DNA from: Hyphomicrobiales bacterium
GTDB taxonomy: Bacteria; Pseudomonadota; Alphaproteobacteria; Rhizobiales; Rhizobiaceae
Length of the DNA: 64,000 nucleotides
Assembly (NCBI GenBank): GCA_900465665.1
Contig: UBJO01000066.1
Location: 1 to 64,000, forward strand
Reading direction: 5' to 3'
Part shown: positions 44,569-52,775 of the stretch, piece after piece
Position numbering within the stretch: position 1 is the stretch's first letter
How the letters are laid out: each line of letters opens with the position of its first letter
Notes under the pieces: model-generated
What the model was told of the DNA's origin: nothing
Databases searched by the model: none
Seen by the model: only the letters and a program-made list of their open reading frames with translations
Translations under genes and position numbers: made by a program

Positions 44569-44587
44569 GCCAGTCTCCTTCCGCAGC

Positions 44588-45448
44588 TCAGCCCGTGGCG
44601 CGCTGCTCATCTTGATGGAATTGCTCGATAAAGGCCTTCTGAAGAAGGATGCCGTCCCATTCGTCGGGGAAGAAGGGCGAATCGTAGATCAGCGTGTAGG
44701 GACCGGCATATCCCGCCTGTCGGCAGGCTTCCAGGCACTTGCCGTAGTCCTGGGTGTCCATGCCCGATGCGGTGTAGTTCGCCTTGGCGTGGCAAATCTC
44801 GGCGCGACGCATGATGTCCGAAAGGCCGGCATATTTGTCCGGCGCCGACCAGTTGCCGAGATCGCCGTTGAGGCCGACCTTGCCGGTGAGATCGTCAAGC
44901 AGCCAGTTCATTTCTCGGGGCGACGGCAGGAGATCGAACCAGTTCTCAGTGACGACGCGGATGCCGCTCTCCTCGGCTTGCTCCGCCAGCCATGAGAGAT
45001 GTCCCGATGAACGGGCGAGGTTCTCGTCGCTCGGCTGCTGCTTTCCCGCGATCACGCGCATGTTTCTCGCGCCAAGCGCCGTTGCGATCTCGATCCAGCC
45101 GGCGATCCAGCGGATATCGCGCTCGGCCGTCTCGGGGTTGCTCGGGTCGCCATCCTCGACCAGCAAGGTCTGAAGCAGGACGCCGGATTGATCGAGCGCA
45201 GCGCGCAGCCGCCGCAGATAGTCCGCGTCGAGGCTCGGCAGATGGAAGGAGCAGATCTCCAGCCTGTGGATGCCGCGATCTGCAAGCTGGCGTGGAACGT
45301 CGAGCAGTCCGACGCTGCCGGGGCCGTAAGGCTCTTGTGGCGCCGCGCTCTTGGCCGGATCGGGGCTATAGGGATAGACCGTCCCCAGCGCCCGGTGCAG
45401 CGACCACGTGGAGACGGCGAACCGTCCGCTCTCGATATCCTCGATCAT
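44588..45448 (-). CDS. Sugar phosphate isomerase/epimerase family (AP endonuclease 2-like TIM barrel)
   Basis: 286-residue xylose-isomerase-like TIM barrel protein. Family-typical segments are HRLEICSFHLP, RVVTENWFDLL (metal Glu), GLNGDLGNW, and YTLIYDSPF. It lies between the amidase and aldolase genes (52- and 19-base gaps). Members isomerise or epimerise keto sugars or lactate-like acids; the exact reaction is not deducible. Confidence 0.85.
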   Translation of the reverse strand: MIEDIESGRFAVSTWSLHRALGTVYPYSPDPAKSAAPQEPYGPGSVGLLDVPRQLADRGIHRLEICSFHLPSLDADYLRRLRAALDQSGVLLQTLLVEDGDPSNPETAERDIRWIAGWIEIATALGARNMRVIAGKQQPSDENLARSSGHLSWLAEQAEESGIRVVTENWFDLLPSPREMNWLLDDLTGKVGLNGDLGNWSAPDKYAGLSDIMRRAEICHAKANYTASGMDTQDYGKCLEACRQAGYAGPYTLIYDSPFFPDEWDGILLQKAFIEQFHQDEQRATG

Positions 45449-45500
45449 TCCATTCCTCCTCCTCGTTCCCGCCCTATCTAGGCAGCAACGTCTTGGAATT

Positions 45501-46874
45501 TCAAACGGAATCTCCCGTGATCACAGCTTCCGCCGAAAGGCTGGCGGCAAGCAGCGCCTCGTCGCGGCCGGCGGTTGCCGAAAGCAGCAGGCCGACCGGC
45601 ATATCCGCATCGCCTGTCCCGCAGGGGATCGACACGCCGCACCAATCAAGGAAATTGCCGAGCATGGTGTTGCGCAATGTCTTGCCATTGGTCGCAAAGA
45701 AAAGATCGTCGTTTGCTTCCAGCGCGGCGATCGGTGGCGCGATATGGGCGACGGACGGGTAAGCAATGATGCTATCGCCGACCATCCGGTTGACCTCCGC
45801 GATCAGCCGCTCGCGGGCTTCGATAATGGCGATGTAGTCGGGCATGGTGATCGTCTGGCCAAGGCGGGTGCGCTGCACGACGCGGCGGTCCATCTGATCG
45901 GCCTCCGGCCCGGCGAGGCGTTCGCGATGAAGCGCGAAGGCTTCCGCGGTCACCAGGCTGCCGTACTTGCCCATGAGGGCGAGAATCTCGTCGAAGGCCG
46001 GGATGGTGACGCGGGTGACCGAAGCACCTTCCGCGATCAGCCACTCCACGCCTTGCTCGAAAGCTGCGACGACGCCGGCCTCGGCGCCATCGAACACGAC
46101 ATTATCAGGAATGACCACATCCAGTTCCCGAAGCGAACTTGGGGTGATGGCGGGAGCGGCGGTCAGGCCACGCATGGCCGTGTCGACCCAGATCGCGTCC
46201 TGCACTGTGCGACAAAGGGGGCCGAGTGAATCCAGGCTTCGCGCCAGCGGGAAGACGCCGCCCATCGCATAGCGTCCGCGCGTTGCCTTGTAGCCGACGA
46301 CGCCATTGAAGGCGGCGGGGATGCGGACCGATCCGCCTGTGTCGGTGCCGATCGCCACGGGGACGAGGCCCGCGGCCACCGCGGCACCGGCGCCCGAGGA
46401 GGAGCCGCCGGGAATACGTGGCTCATCCTTGCTGCGCGGGTTGTGCGGCGTGCCGTAATGCGGGTTTATGCCGAGGCCGGAAAAAGCAAATTCGCTCATG
46501 TTGGTGCAGCCGACGGCGACCATGCCGGCCTGGGCAAGCGCGCTTACGACCGCTGCATCGTCTTCTGCCACGGGGGCGTCGCGCAGAACTTTGGAGCCGG
46601 CCGTCGTCGCGCGCCCCTTGATGTCGAACAGGTCTTTCCACGCAACGGGAATGCCCTCAAGCAACCCGCGCGACCGGCCAGCCTTCAGCCGCGCCGAGGA
46701 CGCTTTGGCCTCTTCAAGCGCGCGCTCCGCCATCAGTTCTGTGAAAATCGACTGATCGGAGTGCGCCTTGATGCCTTCGAGCACCGCCTCGGTAACCTCG
46801 ACCGGATCGGCGGCGCCATTCTGGATGAGAACGGAAAGTTGCGCGATCGACATCGCACCAAATGATTTCGTCAT
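45501..46874 (-). CDS. Amidase signature family hydrolase
   Basis: 457-residue amidase signature enzyme. The Ser-cisSer-Lys triad is visible: Lys in VAWKDLFDIKG (about residue 78), cis-Ser in GGSSSGAG and nucleophile Ser in TDTGGSVRIPA. It hydrolyses an amide bond in a small substrate. The start is ATG 46874; the longer frame to 47138 adds 88 unrelated residues. First gene of the leftward operon with an isomerase and an aldolase. Confidence 0.9.
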   Translation of the reverse strand: MTKSFGAMSIAQLSVLIQNGAADPVEVTEAVLEGIKAHSDQSIFTELMAERALEEAKASSARLKAGRSRGLLEGIPVAWKDLFDIKGRATTAGSKVLRDAPVAEDDAAVVSALAQAGMVAVGCTNMSEFAFSGLGINPHYGTPHNPRSKDEPRIPGGSSSGAGAAVAAGLVPVAIGTDTGGSVRIPAAFNGVVGYKATRGRYAMGGVFPLARSLDSLGPLCRTVQDAIWVDTAMRGLTAAPAITPSSLRELDVVIPDNVVFDGAEAGVVAAFEQGVEWLIAEGASVTRVTIPAFDEILALMGKYGSLVTAEAFALHRERLAGPEADQMDRRVVQRTRLGQTITMPDYIAIIEARERLIAEVNRMVGDSIIAYPSVAHIAPPIAALEANDDLFFATNGKTLRNTMLGNFLDWCGVSIPCGTGDADMPVGLLLSATAGRDEALLAASLSAEAVITGDSV

Positions 46875-47097
46875 GTCAGTGTCCGTGGTCTGGATGAATA
46901 CGCGACCTAAGCCGAATTTCCTCGAAGTGCCAAGCCCTTGAAGCCAGATCAAACCGATTGGTTCGATTTTATGAACACTGAGTTTGTGTATCCGGCCTTC
47001 AACCGTGGCGGTTGCCACCACATATCGGGAATGCGCGAAAGACGCCACGGGTCGAGGGATGTTGTAGGCACCTCGCGGGGATTTCAGGAGCAAGACA

Positions 47098-47409
47098 ATG
47101 AGAGATGTAGACAGCTGGAGCGCCCCTCGCGGCGACACGGTCCATCATCATGCAACGGACGAAGAGTTGAACGGTATGGGCGAACGCGAATACGTGGAAC
47201 ACATCAAGGCAACCAGCCGGCCATCGATGTCGGAGCGGTTTATGATCGTTGGAGCCCTGCTGGTTCTTGGCGCGGCGGGGTATGTCGCGCATATGAACAC
47301 CTCGACGGCATCGGCCGTCGATCTCGCCCCTGTCGGAGCGATCTCGGATTCGGGCCCGGCACTCGATTATTGCCGGGAGCATAGCCCCTATCCCGACAAG
47401 TCCTGCTGA
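47098..47409 (+). CDS. Small membrane-anchored protein, unknown function
   Basis: 103-residue protein. An acidic, His-rich cytoplasmic N-terminus (GDTVHHHATDEELNGMGERE) is followed by a hydrophobic helix at about residues 49-65 and a short tail with two Cys ending in YPDKSC. A CAGGAG ribosome-binding site precedes ATG 47098. No known domain is recognised. The 220-base stretch upstream (46875-47097) shows no other gene. Confidence 0.65.
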   Translation: MRDVDSWSAPRGDTVHHHATDEELNGMGEREYVEHIKATSRPSMSERFMIVGALLVLGAAGYVAHMNTSTASAVDLAPVGAISDSGPALDYCREHSPYPDKSC

Positions 47410-47473
47410 GCACTTGTCGGCTTAAACTGGAGAAACGGCGATCGTGACATAGATCTAGTCGGGGGAGGGCATC

Positions 47474-47911
47474 ATGTCCGGTGATATCGACTACAATCTC
47501 GATCGCTTTATCGAAGCTCAAAACGGTGTCTATGATCGCGCGCTTACAGAGCTCAGGAATGGCCGCAAGCGCTCGCACTGGATGTGGTTCATCTTTCCGC
47601 AGATGGCAGGTCTCGGCACGTCCTCAATGTCGGAGAAATACGCTATCCGCTCGGCCGGCGAAGCCTCGGCCTATCTGGCCGATCCCATTCTCGGCGCCCG
47701 TCTGTTGCGCTGTGTCGACGCCGTATTGTCGATCAATGGAAAATCCGCACATGAGGTCTTCGGTTCTCCCGATGATCACAAGCTGCGATCGTCGATGACG
47801 CTGTTTGCGGCGGTCAGCGACCACGGGTCACCTTTCCATCAGGCGATAGACCATTTCTATGACGGAGCGTTCGATCATCGCACGATCGAACTGCTCGATG
47901 CTATCAGCTAG
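47474..47911 (+). CDS. DUF1810 family protein
   Basis: 145-residue protein of the DUF1810 family. Family-typical stretches are LDRFIEAQNGVYDRALTELR, HWMWFIFPQMAGLGTSSMSE and the C-terminal HQAIDHFYDGAFDHRTIELL. Function of the family is unknown. GGGGGAGGGC precedes the ATG at 47474. Confidence 0.9.
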   Translation: MSGDIDYNLDRFIEAQNGVYDRALTELRNGRKRSHWMWFIFPQMAGLGTSSMSEKYAIRSAGEASAYLADPILGARLLRCVDAVLSINGKSAHEVFGSPDDHKLRSSMTLFAAVSDHGSPFHQAIDHFYDGAFDHRTIELLDAIS

Positions 47912-47917
47912 CGGGTG

Positions 47918-48157
47918 TTATCCAACGCGGGAATGTTCGAGCGTATCGATTTCAGCCGAGATTTCCTCGATCCGAGAACGCAACTCACGATCAGTACCGT
48001 CGTTGACGTCCTCGTCACCGAAGCAATCGCGCGCATCATAGAGTTCAAGCTTGGCTTCAAGCTCCGCCCGTTTGGCATACAGGCGATGGAGATAAATGTA
48101 GTTCATCTTCCCGCTCAACCGTGTTTCCACATCTGGTTGAAAACGAGCTTCGCTCAC
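47918..48157 (-). CDS. Small coiled-coil protein, hypothetical
   Basis: 79 residues from a GTG start, with a charged helical stretch rich in Glu, Asp, Leu and Arg (KRAELEAKLELYDARD, RELRSRIEEISAEIDTLE) that looks like a coiled coil. The ribosome-binding site is weak. Internal ATG 48106 is an alternative start. It could be an unannotated small protein; I do not recognise the family. Confidence 0.5.
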   Translation of the reverse strand: MSEARFQPDVETRLSGKMNYIYLHRLYAKRAELEAKLELYDARDCFGDEDVNDGTDRELRSRIEEISAEIDTLEHSRVG

Positions 48158-48185
48158 GAAAGTTCCAAATTGCCGGAACCGGCGC

Positions 48186-48809
48186 TCAGGCGAACGCCGC
48201 GACAGCGGCGTTGCATGCCTTGGAGAAGTGGCCGCAACAGTTGTCCTTGCCCATCGACTGACGGGTGACGCGGGCGCCTTCCAGAAGCAGGGTCAGCGTG
48301 TCTGCCAGCAGCTGCGGTTCGCGCGCGCCGGCGGCGAGACAGAGCGCCTCGAGCCTGTCGCGCTGCTCCGCCTTATGGCGTTCGATAACGCTATAGGCTG
48401 GGTGCCCTTCCCCCTTGAGCTCGATCGCGGCGTTCGCCAGATCGCAACCGACCTGATCACCGCACAAGCTCTGTGTCCTGAGTTCGATCCAGGCAAGTAG
48501 CTGGGCGCGCGCATCATCGGGATGCGTGGCTTCCAGCTCGCGCCAGATCGCCTCGGCCTTTTCGGAGGCGCGGCGCAGCGTTTCGCATACCAGCTCGTCC
48601 TTCGATCCGAAGTGGCGGTAGAGCGTCATCTTGTTGGTGAGAGCGCCTTCGGCGATGGCATCGACGCCGATGCCACGGATCCCGTGCTCACGGAAAAGCT
48701 CCGCTGCGGTCGAGACGATACGTTCCCGGGGAGGAATCTTTTCATCGGCGCCTGCGGGCAGGAGAGCAGTCGAAGTTTTTGATTTTTCTGCGGACAATGT
48801 CCTTGACAT
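48186..48809 (-). CDS. TetR-family transcriptional regulator
   Basis: 207-residue regulator with a TetR helix-turn-helix (RIVSTAAELFREHGIRGIGV followed by LTNKMTLYRHFGSKDELV) near residues 29-75. The remaining helical ligand domain contains CGDQVGCDLANAA and DNCCGHFSKA with several Cys that may matter for sensing. A ~20-residue disordered N-terminus precedes the domain. The intergenic region upstream holds nested palindromes that look like its operator. No obvious efflux pump or target gene is adjacent. Confidence 0.88.
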   Translation of the reverse strand: MSRTLSAEKSKTSTALLPAGADEKIPPRERIVSTAAELFREHGIRGIGVDAIAEGALTNKMTLYRHFGSKDELVCETLRRASEKAEAIWRELEATHPDDARAQLLAWIELRTQSLCGDQVGCDLANAAIELKGEGHPAYSVIERHKAEQRDRLEALCLAAGAREPQLLADTLTLLLEGARVTRQSMGKDNCCGHFSKACNAAVAAFA

Positions 48810-48816
48810 CCATGTG

Positions 48817-48854
48817 ACCGATCGGTAACAAATGCATTGTTACTTACCGGTAAC
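48817..48854. promoter_or_regulatory. Composite palindromic operator upstream of the TetR gene
   Basis: Three palindromes lie next to each other: ACCGATCGGT at 48817-48826, GTAACAA-N5-TTGTTAC at 48825-48843, and TTACCGGTAA at 48844-48853. The repeated TACCGGTA/ACCGATCGGT style half-sites are typical of TetR operators. The block covers the predicted TetR promoter, so autoregulation is likely. Confidence 0.6.
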
Positions 48855-48940
48855 ACCACTTTTCGCGGAAGTCAATTGCCGAGAGGGCAGCGCGGCCGAA
48901 GTGGAACACGGGCGACCGCCCACGAAAGGAGGACTGAGCC

Positions 48941-49150
48941 ATGAGAAAGACCAGAGACGACCTGACGATATCCGAAGCCCTTCGCGACCCCCTGATCGCC
49001 ATGGTGATGCGCGCCGATGGCGTGAAGCTTGAAGATTTCAAGCGACTTCTGGAGACTGCGGCGGTGAAACGCGAACAGCGCACCAACCCGGTCAAGAAAT
49101 TCATCGACGTCATCAAGAGCAATCCGGCCGCTGTCTGCAGCTATTGCTAA
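48941..49150 (+). CDS. Small conserved-looking protein, unknown function
   Basis: 69-residue basic protein starting MRKTRDDLTISEALRDPLIA and ending VCSYC with two terminal Cys. An excellent ribosome-binding site (AAAGGAGGAC) precedes ATG 48941 and a strong terminator follows at 49176, so it is almost certainly expressed. No membrane helix or known domain. It is divergent from TetR and may be its target. Confidence 0.75.
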   Translation: MRKTRDDLTISEALRDPLIAMVMRADGVKLEDFKRLLETAAVKREQRTNPVKKFIDVIKSNPAAVCSYC

Positions 49151-49175
49151 CGCCTTGGGCTTCCCTGCCCCCCGA

Positions 49176-49206
49176 AAGCCGTCGCCACATTGGCGGCGGC
49201 TTTTTT
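49176..49206 (+). terminator. Rho-independent terminator
   Basis: AAAGCCGTCGCCA pairs with TGGCGGCGGCTTT (one wobble) around a CAT loop and is followed by a run of six T residues. It ends the 48941-49150 gene. Confidence 0.9.
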
Positions 49207-49246
49207 GTTTGTGGCGATCAATGGCCGTGCGTTGTACTCAAATAAA

Positions 49247-49271
49247 AAACGGAGCCTTCTGGGCTCCGTTT
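49247..49271 (-). terminator. Rho-independent terminator of the chemoreceptor gene
   Basis: AAACGGAGCC pairs with GGCTCCGTTT around a five-base loop. Read on the minus strand it is followed by a T-rich tract, placing it 16 bases after the chemoreceptor stop. Confidence 0.88.
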
Positions 49272-49286
49272 CCTAAGTGACCTAGC

Positions 49287-51230
49287 TCAGAATTCAGACC
49301 ATTCCGGCTCTTGCTTGAGCGCGGCGTTTCCGCGAAACGCATTGGTCAACTTCTGGCCCAGCTGCCGTGCCGGCGAGGCGACGGGGCCGTGGTTGGCGGT
49401 CGTCGCCGCAGGCTTGGCGAAGCTCGGCCGCGCCTGGTTGGCAACGGCGCCATCCAGCTTGAACTGGGACATCAGCTGCGACAGCGCCATCGCCTCATGT
49501 GCCAGGCTGTGGCTCGCCGCGGTCGTTTCCTCGACCATGGCGGCGTTCTTCTGCGTGCCTTCGTCCATGGTGTTCACGGCCGTGTTGATCTCCTGCAGGC
49601 CGATCGACTGTTCGCGCGAGGCTTCAGCGATCGCGTGAACATGGCGGTTGATCTCCTGCACTTCGGCGACGATTGCATCCAGCGCCTTGCCGGCTTCGCC
49701 AACCAACTCCACACCGGACTCGACCTGCGAACCCGAGGCGGTGATCAGTGCCTTGATTTCCTTGGCTGCGCGCGCCGAGCGCTGTGCCAGTTCGCGCACT
49801 TCCTGTGCGACGACGGCAAAACCCTTGCCCGCCTCACCGGCACGGGCGGCCTCGACGCCGGCATTGAGCGCGAGAAGGTTGGTCTGGAACGCGATATCGT
49901 CGATCACGCCGATGATGTTGCTGATCTCGTTCGAAGACTGCTCGATCAAGTGCATCGCGGTTACGGCATTGCGAACGACCTCGCCGGAGCGTTCGGCTGC
50001 TTCACGCGTCTTGGCAACAAGCTGGCTGGCGTCGCTTGCACGGCCGGCGGCATCCTTGACCGTCGTGGTGATCTGCTCCAGCGCTGCAGCGGTTTCCTCA
50101 ACGGAGGCTGCCTGCTGCTCCGTGCGCTTGGAGAGGTCGTCGGCGGAAGCGCGGATCTGGCTCGAGCCGGCGCTGATGGCGCTTGCATTGGCGCCAACGG
50201 CCTGCAGCGCATTGTGCAGCTTGGCGACCGCGGCGTTGAAGTCCTGGCGAAGGGTGTCGAGGTCGCCAGTAAATGGTGTATCGATCTGGCAATTCAGGTC
50301 GCCATCGGCGAGGTTGCCCAGAGCGCCGCCAAGGGCCTTGACCGCGCGATGCAGATTGGCCGCCTCATTGGCCTTCTCGGCTTCGCGCTCGAGACGCTCG
50401 CTCTCACTCATCGAACGGGTGGCTTCTGCTTGCTGCTCGATGCGCAGGCGGTCGATCGCATTGGTCCGGAACACGGCAACGGCGGCAGCCATCTGGCCGA
50501 TTTCGTCCCGGCGATCCAGCCCATGAACTTCTTCGCCGGTCTCGCCGGAAGCAAGCGTTTCCATACGCTGGCGAAGCTTCGCCATCGGTGCCGTCACACC
50601 CTTCTGAGCGATGACCATGGCAAAAGCGATTGCCGCGATGACACCGAGGGTAAGGCCGACAAGCGTGTAGAAGATAGTAGAAGAAACGGAAGCGGACAGC
50701 CGGCTACCGCCCTGCTCAAGCAGGTCAGCCATGGCCTTGTTATTCGCGCCGAACTTAGGCGACAGCCCGACGATCATGTCATCAAGCTTTGTGGAAAGCG
50801 CCTGCGTTTCAGCCGTATTGCCGGCAGCGCGCGCGGCAAGAAGCTGATCGCCAAGCGATTTCAGGGCGTCTGCACCGACCAGCAGTTCGTCGATCGCGCT
50901 CTTGCGGCTGGGGACCAGTTCAGACACCTGCGCGAGGCGCTGGCGAGCTCCGCCGAATTCGGTGGTGAAACGCTTCGAGATGTTATCGAAGGCGGGGGAA
51001 CCGGGTTCTTGCGCGACGGCACGGCTGAGCCATGTCGTCGATGTCCAGATGCCGGCTGCTGCGCGCGCGCTGAAGGTTGCCGCCTGGCTCTCGTTCTGGA
51101 GGAAGCCGGTATACTGCTGATTAGCCGCGCTGAATTTGTCGGTGAGATACAGCAAGCCTGCCATGGAGACGAGGCCAAGCATGGCAATGGCAATAAGGAA
51201 TTTGGTTTTTATCTTCAGGTTTTTCAACAT
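49287..51230 (-). CDS. Methyl-accepting chemotaxis protein
   Basis: 647-residue chemoreceptor. Membrane helix 1 is at about 10-29; a ~155-residue periplasmic domain (four-helix-bundle type, ligand unknown) follows; helix 2 is at about 187-208, then a HAMP domain and the signalling bundle with the conserved hairpin tip IDDIAFQTNLLALNAGVEAA. The C-terminus ends in EWSEF, matching the x-[HFYW]-x-x-[HFYW] pentapeptide that tethers CheR/CheB. No other chemotaxis genes are nearby. Confidence 0.94.
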   Translation of the reverse strand: MLKNLKIKTKFLIAIAMLGLVSMAGLLYLTDKFSAANQQYTGFLQNESQAATFSARAAAGIWTSTTWLSRAVAQEPGSPAFDNISKRFTTEFGGARQRLAQVSELVPSRKSAIDELLVGADALKSLGDQLLAARAAGNTAETQALSTKLDDMIVGLSPKFGANNKAMADLLEQGGSRLSASVSSTIFYTLVGLTLGVIAAIAFAMVIAQKGVTAPMAKLRQRMETLASGETGEEVHGLDRRDEIGQMAAAVAVFRTNAIDRLRIEQQAEATRSMSESERLEREAEKANEAANLHRAVKALGGALGNLADGDLNCQIDTPFTGDLDTLRQDFNAAVAKLHNALQAVGANASAISAGSSQIRASADDLSKRTEQQAASVEETAAALEQITTTVKDAAGRASDASQLVAKTREAAERSGEVVRNAVTAMHLIEQSSNEISNIIGVIDDIAFQTNLLALNAGVEAARAGEAGKGFAVVAQEVRELAQRSARAAKEIKALITASGSQVESGVELVGEAGKALDAIVAEVQEINRHVHAIAEASREQSIGLQEINTAVNTMDEGTQKNAAMVEETTAASHSLAHEAMALSQLMSQFKLDGAVANQARPSFAKPAATTANHGPVASPARQLGQKLTNAFRGNAALKQEPEWSEF

Positions 51231-51679
51231 GAGGCACCTTGGAAATCTTGGTGAAATGGCATCGGGCCGCCTGCGGACGAGGGCACCTCGATCGCAAGAA
51301 AAATGACATCAGAAAACGGTGGGACAACGCATCATGCGCAAAACATCGAGGGAACTGCCCCGATATTATGGCTTCAACCTAGGCGCTTATCCTTAAAAAA
51401 ATCTGACCTCGTGAAGCCAAGCGAATAGAATCGGCAGTAGAGATGCGTTTTATCAAAGCATGTCTGTGTGAAAGCATAAGCATATATATAGGCTGGCTAA
51501 TTTTCTGTCATGTTGTTTACGGCGTTCTGGTCACGGCTGATTAACCAGTCGGCTGAATGACCTAAAAGTGTCATTGCGGCACACGTATAGGTCAACATAC
51601 ATGAGCGCGTGATCACGATTTTGATCGCAGCCCGCGAGCCCGTGGGTCCTTTTGACACAAATCATATTGAGAATGCTTA
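51231..51679. other. Intergenic region without recognisable gene
   Basis: 449 bases between the chemoreceptor start and the SMP-30-like gene. It is more AT-rich than its surroundings, which suits two divergent promoters. A GTGATCAC palindrome lies at 51609-51616. I see no open frame with a plausible protein and no RNA motif. Confidence 0.5.
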
Positions 51680-52722
51680 GTGGTTTACACACGCCGCAAC
51701 GTCATTGCCATATCAGGAGCCGCGCTGGCGGGCGCCGTTCTGCCGAAGGTCGCAGCCGCACAGTCGATCGGCTTCACGCCCTCGCCGATCTATCCGGATC
51801 CAGCCATCCAGGTTCTCGACCCGAGCTTTGCCAAATATCGCGTCGCCAGCTTGTCTCTGGAACAGGTCGCCACCGGCGCCCGGTGGCTGGAAGGCGCCGT
51901 CTGGTTCGGCGACGGCCGCTATCTGCTGGTTAGTGACGTGCCGAACAACCGGGTCATGAAATATGACGAGACGAACGAGACCTGGAGCGTCTTCAACCCG
52001 AATTCGAACTATTCGAACGGTCACGCCCGCGACATGCAGGGCCGGCTCTTGTCGTGCGAGCACCTCACGCGCCGCGTTACCCGCACTGAATATGACGGTT
52101 CGATCACGGTTCTGGCCGACAATTATAAGGGCAAGAAGCTCAACTCTCCGAACGACATCGTCTGCAAGTCGGACGGCTCGATCTGGTTTACTGACCCGCC
52201 CTTCGGCATCGCCGGCGAATGGGAAGGCGACAAGGCCGAACCGGAACTGCCGCATTCCGTCTATCGCATCTCGCCTGACGGGAAACTCAGCCTTGTCACC
52301 GACGAGCTGAGGGTCCGAACGGCCTCGCTTTCTCGGAAGACGAGAAGAAGCTCTATATCGTCGAAGGCCGCGCCCAGCCCTATCGCGTCATCTGGTCCTA
52401 TGATGTCGGCAAGGACGGTTTCTCGCTTTCCAACAAGAAGGCGCTTGTCACCGCCGACGACAATGGCGGCCTCGATGGCTTCCGCGTCGATGTTGACGGT
52501 AACCTGTGGTGCGGCTGGGGCTCTTCGGGTGCGGCCGGCGCCAAGCCGGAAGACCTCAATGGCGTGAAGATCTTCAACAAGGCCGGCAAGGCGATCGGCT
52601 TCATCAAGCTGCCGGAACGCTGCCCGAACCTGTGCTTCGGCATTCCGAAGAAGAACCGCCTCTACATGGCGTCCAGCCATTCGGTCTACGCGCTCTATGT
52701 CGAGACGCGCGGCGCCGTCTGA
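51680..52722 (+). pseudogene. SMP-30/gluconolactonase-like gene with a frameshift
   Basis: The first 208 codons (GTG 51680, Tat-like TRRNVIAISGAALAGAVLP signal) encode an SMP-30/gluconolactonase beta-propeller: WLEGAVWFGDGRYLLVSDVP, LNSPNDIVCKSDGSIWFTDP. At 52310-52313 a single G appears to be missing from a G-run; shifting frame there restores GPNGLAFSEDEKKLYIVEGR and the normal C-terminus to the TGA at 52720. Either a real inactivating mutation or a sequencing error. Function would be periplasmic sugar-lactone hydrolysis. Confidence 0.85.
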
Positions 52723-52730
52723 TTAGAAAT

Positions 52731-52761
52731 TCGAGCCGCCGCTGTTGTCGCGGCGGCTCGA
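52731..52761. terminator. Perfect 12-bp hairpin between convergent genes
   Basis: TCGAGCCGCCGC at 52731-52742 pairs with 52750-52761 around a 7-base loop, between the SMP-30-like gene stop (52722) and rhaI stop (52776). A strong structure with no clear T-run; likely a bidirectional transcription end. Confidence 0.65.
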
Positions 52762-52775
52762 TCAAGCCTTCGATC

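Noticed and set aside
46938-47384. 148-residue plus-strand frame overlapping the small membrane protein
   Set aside because: Different frame from the 47098-47409 gene, no ribosome-binding site, and Arg-rich; probably a shadow.
49311-51254. 647-residue plus-strand frame opposite the chemoreceptor
   Set aside because: A shadow frame of the same length as the real minus-strand chemoreceptor; no domain and Cys/Arg-rich composition.
51609-51616. GTGATCAC palindrome as a CRP-like site
   Set aside because: Eight-base palindromes occur by chance often; it does not match a full CRP consensus.
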